Source: Synchiropus splendidus
Taxonomy: Eukaryota > Chordata > Actinopteri > Syngnathiformes > Callionymidae
DNA: 64,000 nucleotides
Assembly (NCBI RefSeq): GCF_027744825.2
Contig: NC_071342.1
Span: 21,110,501-21,174,500 of the forward strand
Direction: 5' to 3'
Shown here piece after piece: positions 39,801 to 47,892 of the stretch (the stretch's first letter is position 1; each line of letters starts with the position of its first letter). The notes beneath the pieces were generated by a model. The model had not been told where the DNA came from and did not search any database. It saw nothing but the letters and a program-made list of their open reading frames with translations. Both the position numbers and the translations under genes were made by a program.

Positions 39801-42800
39801 GGACGGGCTAGTACTGTCGCAGCTATCAAATATTACAAATCACGAATTAACAGAAATGACATTTCACTTTATAATGACATGCCATTTCCTTAAACAGTTT
39901 ATATTGACCATCGTATTGGAAAACGTTCACATAGCATAAGGAACTAATAGATATAAATCATGGCTGTAATACCAGCATCCTCCATCTTGCTCGGGGGCAC
40001 ATGACCGTGACAATTGTGTTAAAAATTCAATTGCTTTGCGAAGCTTCGTACTCAGATGATTTATCAATAAAATTATGTGGCTAATCGATGGATTTGTCGA
40101 CAGAGACTGTTTATTATGACAGAATACAGTGGTAACCTGCGACAGCAGAGGCCTCAGATTACATCCTTCATCATAAATTGTATTCCAGATTCCACGAATT
40201 ATGGCTACACTTTTGAATTCTGGATTGAAAATAAATGCAAAATGTTAAAGCAGAATTGAATTACCAAGCTCATGCCCCAACTATAAATGTGGGAAATTGC
40301 ACCGACAAGTCCCAAATGTGCACTGTACTATCATCTTAAAATTTCACTTTATGACGTTTTTACTTCTCATGTTGACGGTTTATACAAAACTTTGTACAAA
40401 AAATGGCTAAACTAGCTTTTTGTCAAACACAGACCGGCCATGTTTAACTTGGTGTTCAGTTGACATGCACCCGACATTGGACAGTTTCTTCCTTTTTTAA
40501 TGCACTTCTCAGCTCCTCTCGTCCCGTATATCTGCCAGTGTTGTCTCCCTCTGCCTTTGACTGACAGCGCATTATGCCACATTTAAAGCAGTCAGAGCCG
40601 AGATTTGCCTTCATTTACAATTAAATTAACAACTATTTACTTTGAGTATTTAAATTACTGGAAGAATGTTTGGCGCCTGGATAGAGAGTAGAGCAGCTCA
40701 GAGGTAGATCTGTGTCAGTGGTTAACCAAATAAAAAGCAAACTGACACTGATGTATAAAAGGCTACATTCACAGATACATGAAATGTAAATAACTGTCCC
40801 AGGAATATACAGTAAAAGCAGCATTAAAGTACAATCACCTGTGAAGTTTACTTTGACATCACATGAGTTAAATGAAATTCATTTTCAGGTGATCACAGCA
40901 GGTTCAGACTTGATGTTTGTGTCTTTAGAATCGCAATATGCAGGTACAGTCAAAATGATGGCTGTCTTAAAACCAAACATATGTTTGTTTCAAGCAACGT
41001 TCGAGGGAAATACTCATCAAGCCACTTTTAATTTTCATTCTTCTTCAGAATTTCAAGGGACAAGTCGACAGAGTCCTGCAAAACTAGTTCATCAACGAAT
41101 GTCCTGGAGGCACAAAAGAGCAGTCAATAACCTGTTTAATGCCGTAACAATTCAAATGGGACGGACATGTAAAAGTATGAATGAAGTTGATGACATTGTG
41201 AACAACACAATGTTCTAAATTAACTAAAAATTAAAAATGTTCTAAACTAAAGAGAAAACATTTGTCTTACACAGACATCAGGTTTGAGCTGTCTAGAAGG
41301 AAAGAGCCCTTTCTTGCCTAAGAATTACTCATCGTGAGGTACAAATTTCCAAAATAGTAGTGTTCAGCAGAAAAAAAGCAGGTTCCACTGAATTATGAAA
41401 AGTGTCGCCTGACAGACCTTTTCACCTTATCTGCTGATTTTGTTTCATCAGCAGAGTGGGAGAGCAACGGTGGTTGAATTACTTGTGTTAAATAAATACG
41501 GCCAACAGCTCAAGTTTTTAGCACATCCCACTTACACAAATGAAATAAGAACCATTTTAAATTCAAATAACACAAACCAACATTTTGTCTAATGGCAAAT
41601 GTGCAATGTTCTGAACTTGAATCATGAACTCCTCACATCTAGCTGTGGACCTCCGATTTCATCTGATTTCAACATGTAAAAATACATATACTAGCCGTGC
41701 CATAGTATAAGACGCAGGGTTCAGACCGCGAGAAAAAAGTTGGCTTATAGTCCGTAAATTACAGTAACTTGACTTTTGTACAGTGCTCTGATGGAAACAA
41801 ATATATGTACTGTGTAATTGGGACACCCAGGCACTACAAAAAACACAGTCTCCACACCTCCATCTTGTATCAGGACAGTCTGTCCAGAGCACGTCGACCT
41901 GGCGAGACACCTGGAGATACCGCTCATGAAAACAGGCTGATAAACCTGGTGTTCCGGGGCCCAAACAGATAAATCCTGGAACAATACAGACAACTCACAG
42001 CTTGTACTCTTTAATTAAGAGGAGGGCAGACACAAGGGAGCTTAAATAGAGAGCAACAGGAAACAACAGATCCATGATGACTCACTGGTAGCATCTGCAG
42101 CATGACAGCAGTCTCCTGCTCTTTTGAGGGCGATGGTCGAAGAATCAACAGCAGCACGGCTCGCACTGTTTTCAGCCAAGCTTATCCACCGACAAGAAGA
42201 GGAGTGATGAACGCGATAAAAGAAAATTTGGGGTTTGTTTTTAACACAGTCAAAGCCAGAACTCTCCAAATGAATATTTCTAAAGCAGATAAAGGCAATA
42301 CAAATTTGGAGTAGACTTGGGTGTGAGATGTGTAGATGTATGTTCTCTCAGCGACGATGCAGCGTAGCTTGTGTGTGTTTGTCTGAATGCAGGTGTCCTG
42401 TGGTTCGTTCTGTTAATGGTAGAGTACCGCCACATAAAAGTACATGGAACTGCCTAACTGCCCACAACTAATAAATAATAAGACAAAAAAAATAAATAAA
42501 TCAGCCTGCAAACGTTTTATGCATAGTAAGTTAGGAACATTTGCAACCATTTAAAAACGGTGGAAGTCCAACGCATAAGACATTTGAGAAATGCATAAGC
42601 AGCAACTTATCCATATAGCAGCTAATATTTATGCTCATTCATTTTACACAAGTTATTTGACCTGTGTCACCTGTGAAATGAGGGTTTGTGACATCAAAAG
42701 AATTTTTTTTGCAATTGAGTGACAGCAATTTCTTCCCCCCATATTTCTAGTTGTTAAAGTACTGCTTTATTTGACCACAATACAGCCTGAACATTAGAGA

Positions 42801-45800
42801 GGGAAAATTCAAATCACATATTTCTTTGAAACTTTGTTCCACTCTTGACTGCAGCAAAACACTCCAACGAACCTTTGGCAAAAGAAGCAACATGAGGGAA
42901 ACTGTGGGACGCAGCCTTTAGTCACAGTCACAGCAAGGGCTCACAAAAAGAGGCATAAACAGTTTGAGCTCTAATTTAGGGCTGAGAGTGAAAGTTTATC
43001 CCCATGGTCGCACATCACATGCTGCTACTACTTCCTGTTCTATTAATACTGAAACGACATTATTGAACTCAGGAATTCAGATCCAGCACGGGTGTCTATA
43101 TATAGAGAATGACGGCAGCATCAGATAGCACACAGCTCAGCTGCCAGATGACAGAGATGACTAGAAAAGACTAATTGGTCAGAGAGGGACAGGAATCCAA
43201 GCTCAGGTGGGCATCTATCATTAGCGTGGAAAGGTGCCCGCGCAGCAGGTCCAGACCGAGCTAATGAGCTGTAGGAGGACCTGAGAAGACTGACACGCAC
43301 GGGACAAGTGATGGGACTGTTAGGGCAACTATATTCAGGACACAATGAAAGTGAACAGTAGCAAGGAGCTGCTGTCTGTTCAAACAGTGAGGCGGTTACG
43401 AGAAAGTTTGCATTAGTAATGGCTGCAAACACAAGGTTCTATAGCGTTTCAGAAAGCTATGAGAAGACTGAAACTGCCTTTAAAAGTCTATCTACAATTA
43501 CAGTGTGTGGGATCGAGTCACACCGCCCTGAATCCTCGCATGAAGAGCAAATTGGATGGTGGAAAAAGGAGTTGACAAAGACCTCATTCAGCTGCATCAT
43601 GAGAGAGCGGACTCATTGAAGGCTGTAAATAGCCTCACGCTGGATATGACCACTCGTACGAGGAAATAATATGCATCGCGGTTTGTTCAGAGTCAAGTGG
43701 AAGGGAGGCGAAGAAAGAAAATAAGGCGTGCTATTTATAGGCACGTGTTTGGTGGCAGCAGGTGACAGCGATGAAGAGGGAGACTCTCTGTTGACACAAC
43801 ACAGAAAGTGACACTCAGTGTTTCAACTTGAAGCGATTCGCAGTGTGCACCCTCCTACAGCGAAGGAGCTTCCCTTCCAAAGTACAGCAGGTGAGGCAAG
43901 AGTCCGGACTCCTGATAAGACTTAGATATTCACAGCAAGTTCCTCATGGCTATAAATACAGCATAACTCCCTTTTCAGAGTACAAAGAAAGCAACAAGGA
44001 AGCACTGACAAATAAACTTGAAGAGAAAACATGACGTCTTCAAATTTAAATATACTGACTGTATGACTGTTGTAGCTTTATTGCTATTTGGTTTCAACTA
44101 AAAAGAGACGGAGCAGGTTTATCGAGTAGTGACCAACTATTTTGTCTTCAGTCACGACTATTTAGAAAAAAAAAAAATACATTCAATTTTGGTCTTCAAA
44201 TTACAGATAGATGATGTTACATAACTGACAGCACTCTGAAGTCCATTAAACATAATTCATACCCTTCCCTCATAGTCTCCTGGCTTATTCATGCCGGGCT
44301 TCATAATATTATTCGAACAAAACAAGAACACTATGTAGGGAACACTAGTCCTGACACCATTTTCACCAAAAGAATTCTTGTCACGTCCCATCAGCAAGAG
44401 AGGATCACCAAGGAGACAGTAAGGCAGTGAATATTATGGCTGTTCTGAAGTTATACGTCACGCAACATCATGTTTTCTATGTTTCCAGTAAAAGAGTTCC
44501 AGGCTAGAGGGGCAGCTGGGGACACCCTGAACTGCAAAACATGATGAATTGGACACCCTGTATTCTCAGCAGGACACCCTACATTTCACTAGTGCCTGTA
44601 TAATGCCCTACTTGTAGCACCACACTGGTGTCCATGAAAAGGATGTTTCTGCCCGGTAATTTCACAGAATATGTTCGTTATTTCACTCAGCTGTTTGTTT
44701 TTATTAAAAGTTTTTTGTACAAATAGATGTTTACAAAGCAAGATGTTATGTCAGTTAAAGAGTTGGCCTGGGAACGGGGCTTTGTTTTAAAATCTTCGCT
44801 AAAAGCCTGAGAACTTGACTTCATAATTAAATCATGTGACGGTAATTTTTCCACCTCCACAAGGTCATACCACAACTGACACCATTTATAGAAGAGAGAA
44901 TACTTGCTGACAAAAGCAGTTGAGTTTTCTCGAGCATACGGGGTCAAAATGTCTGCGTACGGGGCTCCTATGGTGCTGGGGAGAACCTTGTTTACTTAAA
45001 ACAGAAATGTCTTCAGTACCTCACACAGAGGTGGAATTATCATTTTTCCCCCCATTTTTCATAAAGAGTAGAGGAATGGGTTTGTGGATTCGCCTTTACC
45101 CAGCTGTTTGTACGGAATCAGCCAGCCAAGTACGTATATCTGTGAGACTGTGGTAGTCGTTTCCATTCCTGTCCATCCCAGGACACCAACATCTCAAAGT
45201 TCGCTCAAATGATTCAGACACCAGCACAGCCAACTTTTCATCACTATGAAGCTGTTTCTCAAGCACACTTTACATACTTTGACAGTTTGTGTTATTGAAT
45301 TAGATACCCATTTTTAGGCACCCCTCCCTGACTGAAAAGCTGCTGCACAGGCTTCACTTGTGTTTCCAGTCTACAAACCATTTAAATCCCTCTAATCAGA
45401 AAGGTCTGGACATTAGCCGCATGACTTGGACTAGAGGCAAAAAAATGCATCACCAACTTGAAGCTTAGTTAATAACTATGGTCTCACAGGATTAAAAGAT
45501 TGAACCAACAAGACTTAATCCAAAAAGCAAACCAAGATCAATGTATGTTGCTGCTAGCATTTCGCTGCAATAGAAATATTCTGAATGAAGTTGAAACCCA
45601 GTCAAGGCAAAAATAAAAATCACACACGGGGAGTATTGTGCTCATAATCCCATGACAGAGACACAAATAATCCCAACAGCCTCAGCGTTTTCACAGCATT
45701 TTACAACATCCAGTGTGGCAGCTGCCAGCTAGCTCTCAACACCTCTATTTTAGGGTCAGCTAGGGAGTTTTAAAGTTGGAACTGAACAGTAAACACACTT

Positions 45801-46818
45801 CTATTCAAAGTTATTAATGGGATTATGAATGTAATCTGTTGGAAACCTGTGTAAACATGGAGCACTGTGTTAATAAAAGAAGGCTATAGTTGTTAATGTT
45901 ATTAAATGACAGGTAAACGGAGCCCTTGATTTACTTATTGATTACTACTTGTTAGTGCTGAGAAGAGGCGCACACAATCAACTTTAGACTTTTAGAGAGT
46001 CAATGACTCTCTGAAGGACTTTTAGAGAGTTCCACTTTTGTCAGACAATACAGTTGACAGTCGTCTTTTGTTCATTTAAAGCTTATATTGTTGGCTACAG
46101 ATGAATCAAGACATTCCGTCAGAATGCCACAATAAAAACAGATTGTGATGTGGTCCAGTTGAAGCGTTTGTTTCTTGAACAAGTTTACAGGGTTGCACAT
46201 CTAACCCACAGACCCAAAGTGTGTGTGGACCAAACAGCCAGTCCACATAAGTGCTCCGGGGTCGGGGCGTCTAACTCAATTAAAACCGGGGCCAAACTGA
46301 GTAAATGTTTATTTAGCAGCCTTTGAATGCTCTATATTAAAGTTAGAAAGCTTTACAGGCAAACTTTAACCTTTAAACAGATGCGTTCAAATCTCAATGT
46401 TGTCAGTATTTGAATGACAACAGCGGAGGACTCACTGGGGGGTCAGCATTCGGCCCCAGGGCCTTGAGTTTGACACTTAGTAGAGAGTATATCAGTAAGT
46501 AAGCAGCTACAACACGACTTTCTCTTGTGGCTCCAGTGATGCAAAGACCGTGCGAGCTGCAGCGACATCCTTCTCCGAAGTTCAAGTCTCCCAACAGCTG
46601 TCTTGGTCAGGACAGAAGTGGGTCAGTGATGACACACTTCAAACACAAAGTGCTGCTGTGTTTGTGTGTGTTTGAGTTGGCACACACGAGTCGTGACCAG
46701 CTGATGGAAGGAAAGAGTTTGCATGTCGAATCGGAGGAGAACTCACATCTTCGAAGAGGGATCCAACGTTGGCTGTCACCAGCAGTATTCCTGCTCCCTG
46801 CGCGGTCGTCCCTGCCAT
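15583..46818 (-). CDS. inpp5a: INPP5A, type I inositol polyphosphate 5-phosphatase, N-terminal part (4 coding exons)
   Basis: Known role of the family: a membrane-associated enzyme that removes the 5-phosphate from Ins(1,4,5)P3 and Ins(1,3,4,5)P4 and so ends calcium signalling. Seen here: four exons joined as 46818-46747, 25336-25295, 16848-16748 and 15670-15583 on the minus strand give 101 codons without a stop, phases 0, 0, 2 and 0 at the exon ends, all with GT donors and AG acceptors. The spliced protein follows the vertebrate INPP5A N-terminus closely as I remember it, including TANVGS (metal-site Asn, residue 17), HCQE (metal-binding Glu, residue 54) and DENYKSQEHFT at 91-101. These are the first two motifs of the endonuclease/exonuclease/phosphatase fold. 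The mammalian protein is about 412 residues, so roughly a quarter is present. No break is seen. The remaining exons lie beyond the low-coordinate edge. Confidence 0.96.
15870..16020 (+). mobile_element. LINE reverse-transcriptase remnant in intron 3
   Basis: The coding sense is on the plus strand. It corresponds to the part of the teleost LINE protein after the catalytic domain (VVVK-ELSRKAKLSIYRS type). The complement carries CCACAGGTGAGAGTAGAGAT as in the copy near 20.75 kb. Degenerate. Confidence 0.55.
16505..16680. repeat. Teleost interspersed repeat fragment in intron 3
   Basis: GTGTGGGTTTCTTCCGTGCA, TTTCCTCCCATAGTCCAAAA and GGTTAGATTCCAGCCTCCTG occur in the order of a very common teleost repeat (phrases such as CCTCCCACAGTCCAAAAACA). 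Ends in a T-run. Confidence 0.65.
16748..16848 (-). CDS. inpp5a: INPP5A coding exon 3 (HCQE motif)
   Basis: 101 nt coding residues 39-71 plus two bases of codon 72. It includes QKPHFLAVHCQEVGGKNYEE followed by SMSHVDSFV. The Glu of HCQE is the conserved metal-coordinating residue of motif II in 5-phosphatases and related nucleases. The acceptor CTCTCTCACAG precedes ACGGTCC. The donor is GTAAGT at 16747-16742. The last two bases AA join the first A of exon 4 to make Lys72, as expected for FVKELL in the family. Compared with the mammalian protein, Met-Ala-Leu before HCQE is Leu-Ala-Val and HCQEFGG is HCQEVGG, both conservative. Confidence 0.96.
18470..19080. promoter_or_regulatory. Enhancer-like non-coding block in intron 2
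   Basis: A long, high-complexity stretch with GGAAAATCAATAGCGCCC, GCCCAATCAAATAAAAG, GGCCCTAATTTCATTAGC and CGCAATGCAAACAGAAT. The overlapping plus-strand open frames (116 and 89 codons) are not similar to any family I know. The call rests on texture and motif content. Confidence 0.38.
19280..19490. promoter_or_regulatory. Enhancer-like block with octamer (POU-type) sites
   Basis: A perfect octamer ATGCAAAT at 19353-19360 and a near-octamer ATGCAAAC at 19393-19400. These are followed by GCTTTGATTAGG, also a homeodomain or TCF-like setting. It is non-coding and shows no repeat signature. Confidence 0.4.
20590..20880 (-). mobile_element. LINE reverse-transcriptase remnant
   Basis: The best-matching part is about 20740-20860: AAAGTTGGTGACCATGGGTG, CCACCGGCTGATGGAGAGCT and CTCTTTCCTCACCACAG follow the order of the teleost LINE. 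Frames are broken. Confidence 0.55.
23119..23142. repeat. A-run
   Basis: About 24 adenines. No LINE or processed-copy sequence is recognisable on its 5' side. Confidence 0.9.
25295..25336 (-). CDS. inpp5a: INPP5A coding exon 2 (42-nt exon)
   Basis: Fourteen codons, PDNLQKTWLREFYQ, flanked by a strong pyrimidine-rich acceptor (tract of T and C just upstream, ending TTTCAG) and a GTGAGT donor at 25294-25289. The family equivalent is PENLQKNWLREFYQ, so only two residues differ. The exon is in phase 0 at both ends, so skipping it would keep the frame but remove 14 residues between the first strand and the second metal-site motif. It is isolated by 21.4 kb from exon 1 and 8.4 kb from exon 3. It is too short to stand out by ORF length and is recognised only by homology and splice sites. 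Confidence 0.95.
25657..25870. repeat. GT-flanked teleost repeat, copy 1
   Basis: Starts with a GT/GTGC microsatellite (25657-25700), then GTTGGTTATGGTTAAGGTTG, GTGTTTTGGATGGTTAGG and GTGAGAGGCTGGGGAAA. It shares order and orientation with 30.59-30.85 kb. Confidence 0.6.
26235..26450 (-). mobile_element. LINE reverse-transcriptase remnant (L2/CR1-like)
   Basis: The minus-strand frame 26431-26240 reads LYCTLIPHLLLLYRVGVWGN, then TRRVVLLQKKAIRIMHQADY. This closely follows the well-known teleost LINE segment after the catalytic domain (WGNTY and LLQKRAIRI). The frame is open for 63 codons but broken beyond. Confidence 0.82.
27060..27370. promoter_or_regulatory. Enhancer-like non-coding block in intron 1
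   Basis: GC-balanced sequence of high complexity ending in CTTAATTCACAATTAATG. Open frames on both strands are short and unlike known families. Weak inference. Confidence 0.28.
27640..27735. repeat. hAT-like teleost repeat fragment
   Basis: GTCTGGGCGATATGACCTCA, then AATCAATATCACGATAAATT: a widespread teleost element (GGGCGATAT...ATCACGATAA). One end only. Confidence 0.6.
27880..27917. repeat. Short teleost repeat fragment
   Basis: GGATAAGTGGAAGACAATAA, then ATGGATTG: the end phrase (GATAAGTGGTAGAAAATGGATGG) of the repeat also seen at 16.5 kb. Confidence 0.45.
28955..29020. repeat. hAT-like fragment (GGGATGCAC type)
   Basis: AAGGGATGCACTGATCAATT and GGATCAGTGATCAGCCGAG resemble the ends of common teleost hAT-derived repeats. 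Weak. Confidence 0.4.
29166..29199. other. Perfect 13-bp stem hairpin
   Basis: The arms TCTTAGGATAAGA and TCTTATCCTAAGA surround an 8-base spacer. It has no flanking T-run or repeat context. Confidence 0.8.
30590..30846. repeat. GT-flanked teleost repeat, copy 2
   Basis: CTTTGTGAGGACATTTTGGC and CTGTCCTCACAACG, then GCTGGTTAAGATTAGCC, GGTTTAGGGGGAGAGGC and ATTGCAATGAGAGGTCCTC. It ends in a (GT)n tract of about 44 bases (30802-30845). A familiar teleost interspersed repeat built around TGTGAGGACA. Confidence 0.68.
31190..31700. repeat. Degenerate GT-rich tract
   Basis: About 500 bp biased to G and T on the plus strand with many TGTGTG and TGTGTG-like words, the remains of an expanded microsatellite. 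It explains the His/Thr-rich and Cys/Val-rich open frames found here on both strands. Confidence 0.6.
33153..33170. repeat. A-run
   Basis: About 17-18 adenines in AT-rich intron 1 sequence. No retrocopy is recognised upstream. Confidence 0.9.
35400..35640. promoter_or_regulatory. Enhancer-like non-coding block in intron 1
   Basis: CACCATAAAGTGCTAAGCG and GAGAATTAGCACGCAGATAG lie in high-complexity sequence lacking repeat features. The overlapping plus-strand open frame has no recognisable relatives. Weak inference. Confidence 0.28.
35889..35910. repeat. (AACGT)4 microsatellite
   Basis: Four AACGT units. Unusual for containing a CpG in every unit. Confidence 0.88.
35960..36450 (-). mobile_element. 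LINE reverse-transcriptase remnant (longest copy in the window)
   Basis: In antisense order it carries CAGCAGCTAGCGAAAGTCAC, TCTCCTGGATGACTGAACTT, TCTCTAAGAGAGAGACC, TACAAAGCTGGTTACCACAG and CTCACTTGTGAACAAGAT. On the minus strand the last part reads GILFTSEERMD, the motif after the catalytic domain of RTE-type reverse transcriptases, and the middle reads LSLRDR. Stops and frameshifts throughout. Confidence 0.75.
38766..38930. repeat. hAT-like fragment (AGCTGCACCGAT type)
   Basis: AGAGCTGCACCGATCGATGA, then CCAGTCGATTTATCAGCGCT matches the start phrase of a widespread teleost hAT-derived repeat. The far end is not clear. Confidence 0.55.
41690..41770. repeat. Teleost repeat fragment (CTTATAGTCCG type)
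   Basis: CATAGTATAAGACGC and GGCTTATAGTCCGTAAATTA, then CAGTA: a well-known vertebrate interspersed repeat end. Confidence 0.6.
46747..46818 (-). CDS. inpp5a: INPP5A coding exon 1 with start codon
   Basis: 24 codons starting MAGTTAQGAG and ending in LLVTANVGSLFED. The ATG at 46818-46816 sits in a good initiation context (GAGCCATGG: purine at -3, G at +4), and MAG is the start known for mammalian INPP5A. The frame stays open upstream to another ATG at 46884, but that extension (rich in Pro, Arg and Cys) is not like the family, so the downstream ATG is chosen. The donor is GTGAGT at 46746-46741, after a complete codon. The hydrophobic strand ILLVTANVGS carries the conserved Asn of motif I of the phosphatase fold. 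The variable residues 4-10 match the part of the protein that also varies in mammals. Confidence 0.95.
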
Positions 46819-47275
46819 GGCTCTGTGCTCGCAGGTGGCTCGGACACGGCGGACTTCACAGGTAGGAGGTGGTGGAACGAACACGGAGAAGAAGGTCTAG
46901 CGAGGCGGGTTACACGGCAGGGGACTCGCGACTGAAGCCGGGGTTGAGGCAGCTCGGCTGGAGCATATTTTTCAGCAACGGTGCATCTAGAGGAGTTGTC
47001 TGCGGTGCAAGCGCTCTCTCTCTCGGCGACGGCGCTGCGGGGAGGCTACTCTTTCACCCGGGGAGCCATGACTGAAGTTACCGTCTTAATCCAGTGCTGG
47101 AGGGTCTCTGCGGGTCATTTCAGCGAGCTTCCAGCAGCGCGAACGTCTCGTACCCCAGAGCAGGACTGTGGCAGGACCATGGGCTTCACCGTGTGGAGAG
47201 GATAGGCTGGAGTCTTGCTCGGCTCTTACGTCAGCAGGCCAATGAGCGCGCTTGGCGCTCTTAAAGGGCCAGAGC
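46800..47275 (-). promoter_or_regulatory. inpp5a: CpG-island promoter and 5' UTR of INPP5A
   Basis: CpG dinucleotides are dense from the start codon to about 47.27 kb, in contrast to the CpG-poor, AT-rich flanks beginning near 47.4 kb. At the far end lie a CRE-type TTACGTCA at 47226-47233, a CCAAT box (plus-strand sense) at 47239-47243, and TTTAAGAGCGCC on the minus strand just beyond. These are about 410-440 bp upstream of the ATG. No TATA box is clear. The transcription start cannot be fixed from sequence. Several open frames on both strands in this stretch are a by-product of the GC content. Confidence 0.75.
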
Positions 47276-47739
47276 ACTGTAATCACTGCACCCACGCTGC
47301 ACCCACGCACTGGATCCATTCTCGGACACAGTAGTGTGGACCCCCTTTGCAACGTGTTCAGCTTGTCAGACACCAGCACTGAACACTAATTCTCATGGTC
47401 ATGATACTCATGAAAACGACCCAGCATATTTCTATATTTTAATTTATCATCAATAAGTATATATTAGTCTATATTTAACCATGGTCAATTTTACTGCTTG
47501 CTTCAGATAAAATTCTTTCCAGCTATATATGTATGTATGTATTTATACATCACCTCCACTTGTGGACAGCAATTTACTAGGGCTGCCAATAGATTATTAT
47601 TTTTAATTATGATTCATCAAACTATGGCCATATTTCAACACAAGATTAATACGAAAACAAAGCAAACTTCGCTGTGTAAATACTCCACGAGACTCAGTGT
47701 ACTCGTGTACTTGGTGGTAACTGGGTACACATCCACAGT

Positions 47740-47860
47740 TATGGCAAATAACCTGAGGCGCTACAGAGCCCTGCGGACAAAAACAGACTCAGGAACAGTT
47801 TCTTCCCTCCACCATAACAATCGTAAACATGCAAATGGAACCACAGACACCTGCCACTAT
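47740..47860 (+). mobile_element. LINE C-terminal remnant upstream of INPP5A
   Basis: The DNA GACTCAGGAACAGTTTCTTC is the conserved end segment of several teleost LINE proteins (LRNSFFP type). It sits in a 144-codon open frame (47498-47932) but in a shifted phase, so that frame is not the LINE protein. Confidence 0.5.
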
Positions 47861-47865
47861 TCTAA

Positions 47866-47892
47866 CATTCATCCCATTCATCCCATTCATCC
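47866..47892. repeat. Three tandem ATTCATCCC units
   Basis: A 9-bp unit repeated three times; in one frame it reads IHPIHP. It lies just past the LINE C-terminal remnant. Confidence 0.85.

Larger units (their letters stand above)
25337..46746 (-). other. inpp5a: INPP5A intron 1
   Basis: 21,410 bp, the largest complete intron. It holds L2/CR1-like LINE debris (26.24-26.45 kb), hAT-like fragments (27.64, 28.96 and 38.77 kb), two copies of a GT-flanked repeat (25.66 and 30.59 kb), a GT-rich degenerate tract (31.19-31.70 kb), an RTE-like LINE remnant (35.96-36.45 kb) and an (AACGT)n repeat. Enhancer-like blocks lie near 27.06-27.37, 35.40-35.64 and possibly 43.17-43.29 kb. The stretches 32-35, 36.8-38.7, 39-41.6, 42-43 and 44-46.4 kb are AT-rich and show nothing I can assign beyond small repeats. 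Confidence 0.92.

Noticed and set aside
46819..46884. N-terminal extension of INPP5A from the upstream in-frame ATG at 46884
   Set aside because: The 22 extra residues are unlike the family, whereas the ATG at 46818 gives the known MAG start and has a better context.
46869..47205. Plus-strand open frames inside the INPP5A CpG island
   Set aside because: They are products of high GC content antisense to the 5' UTR, with no homology and no splice pattern.
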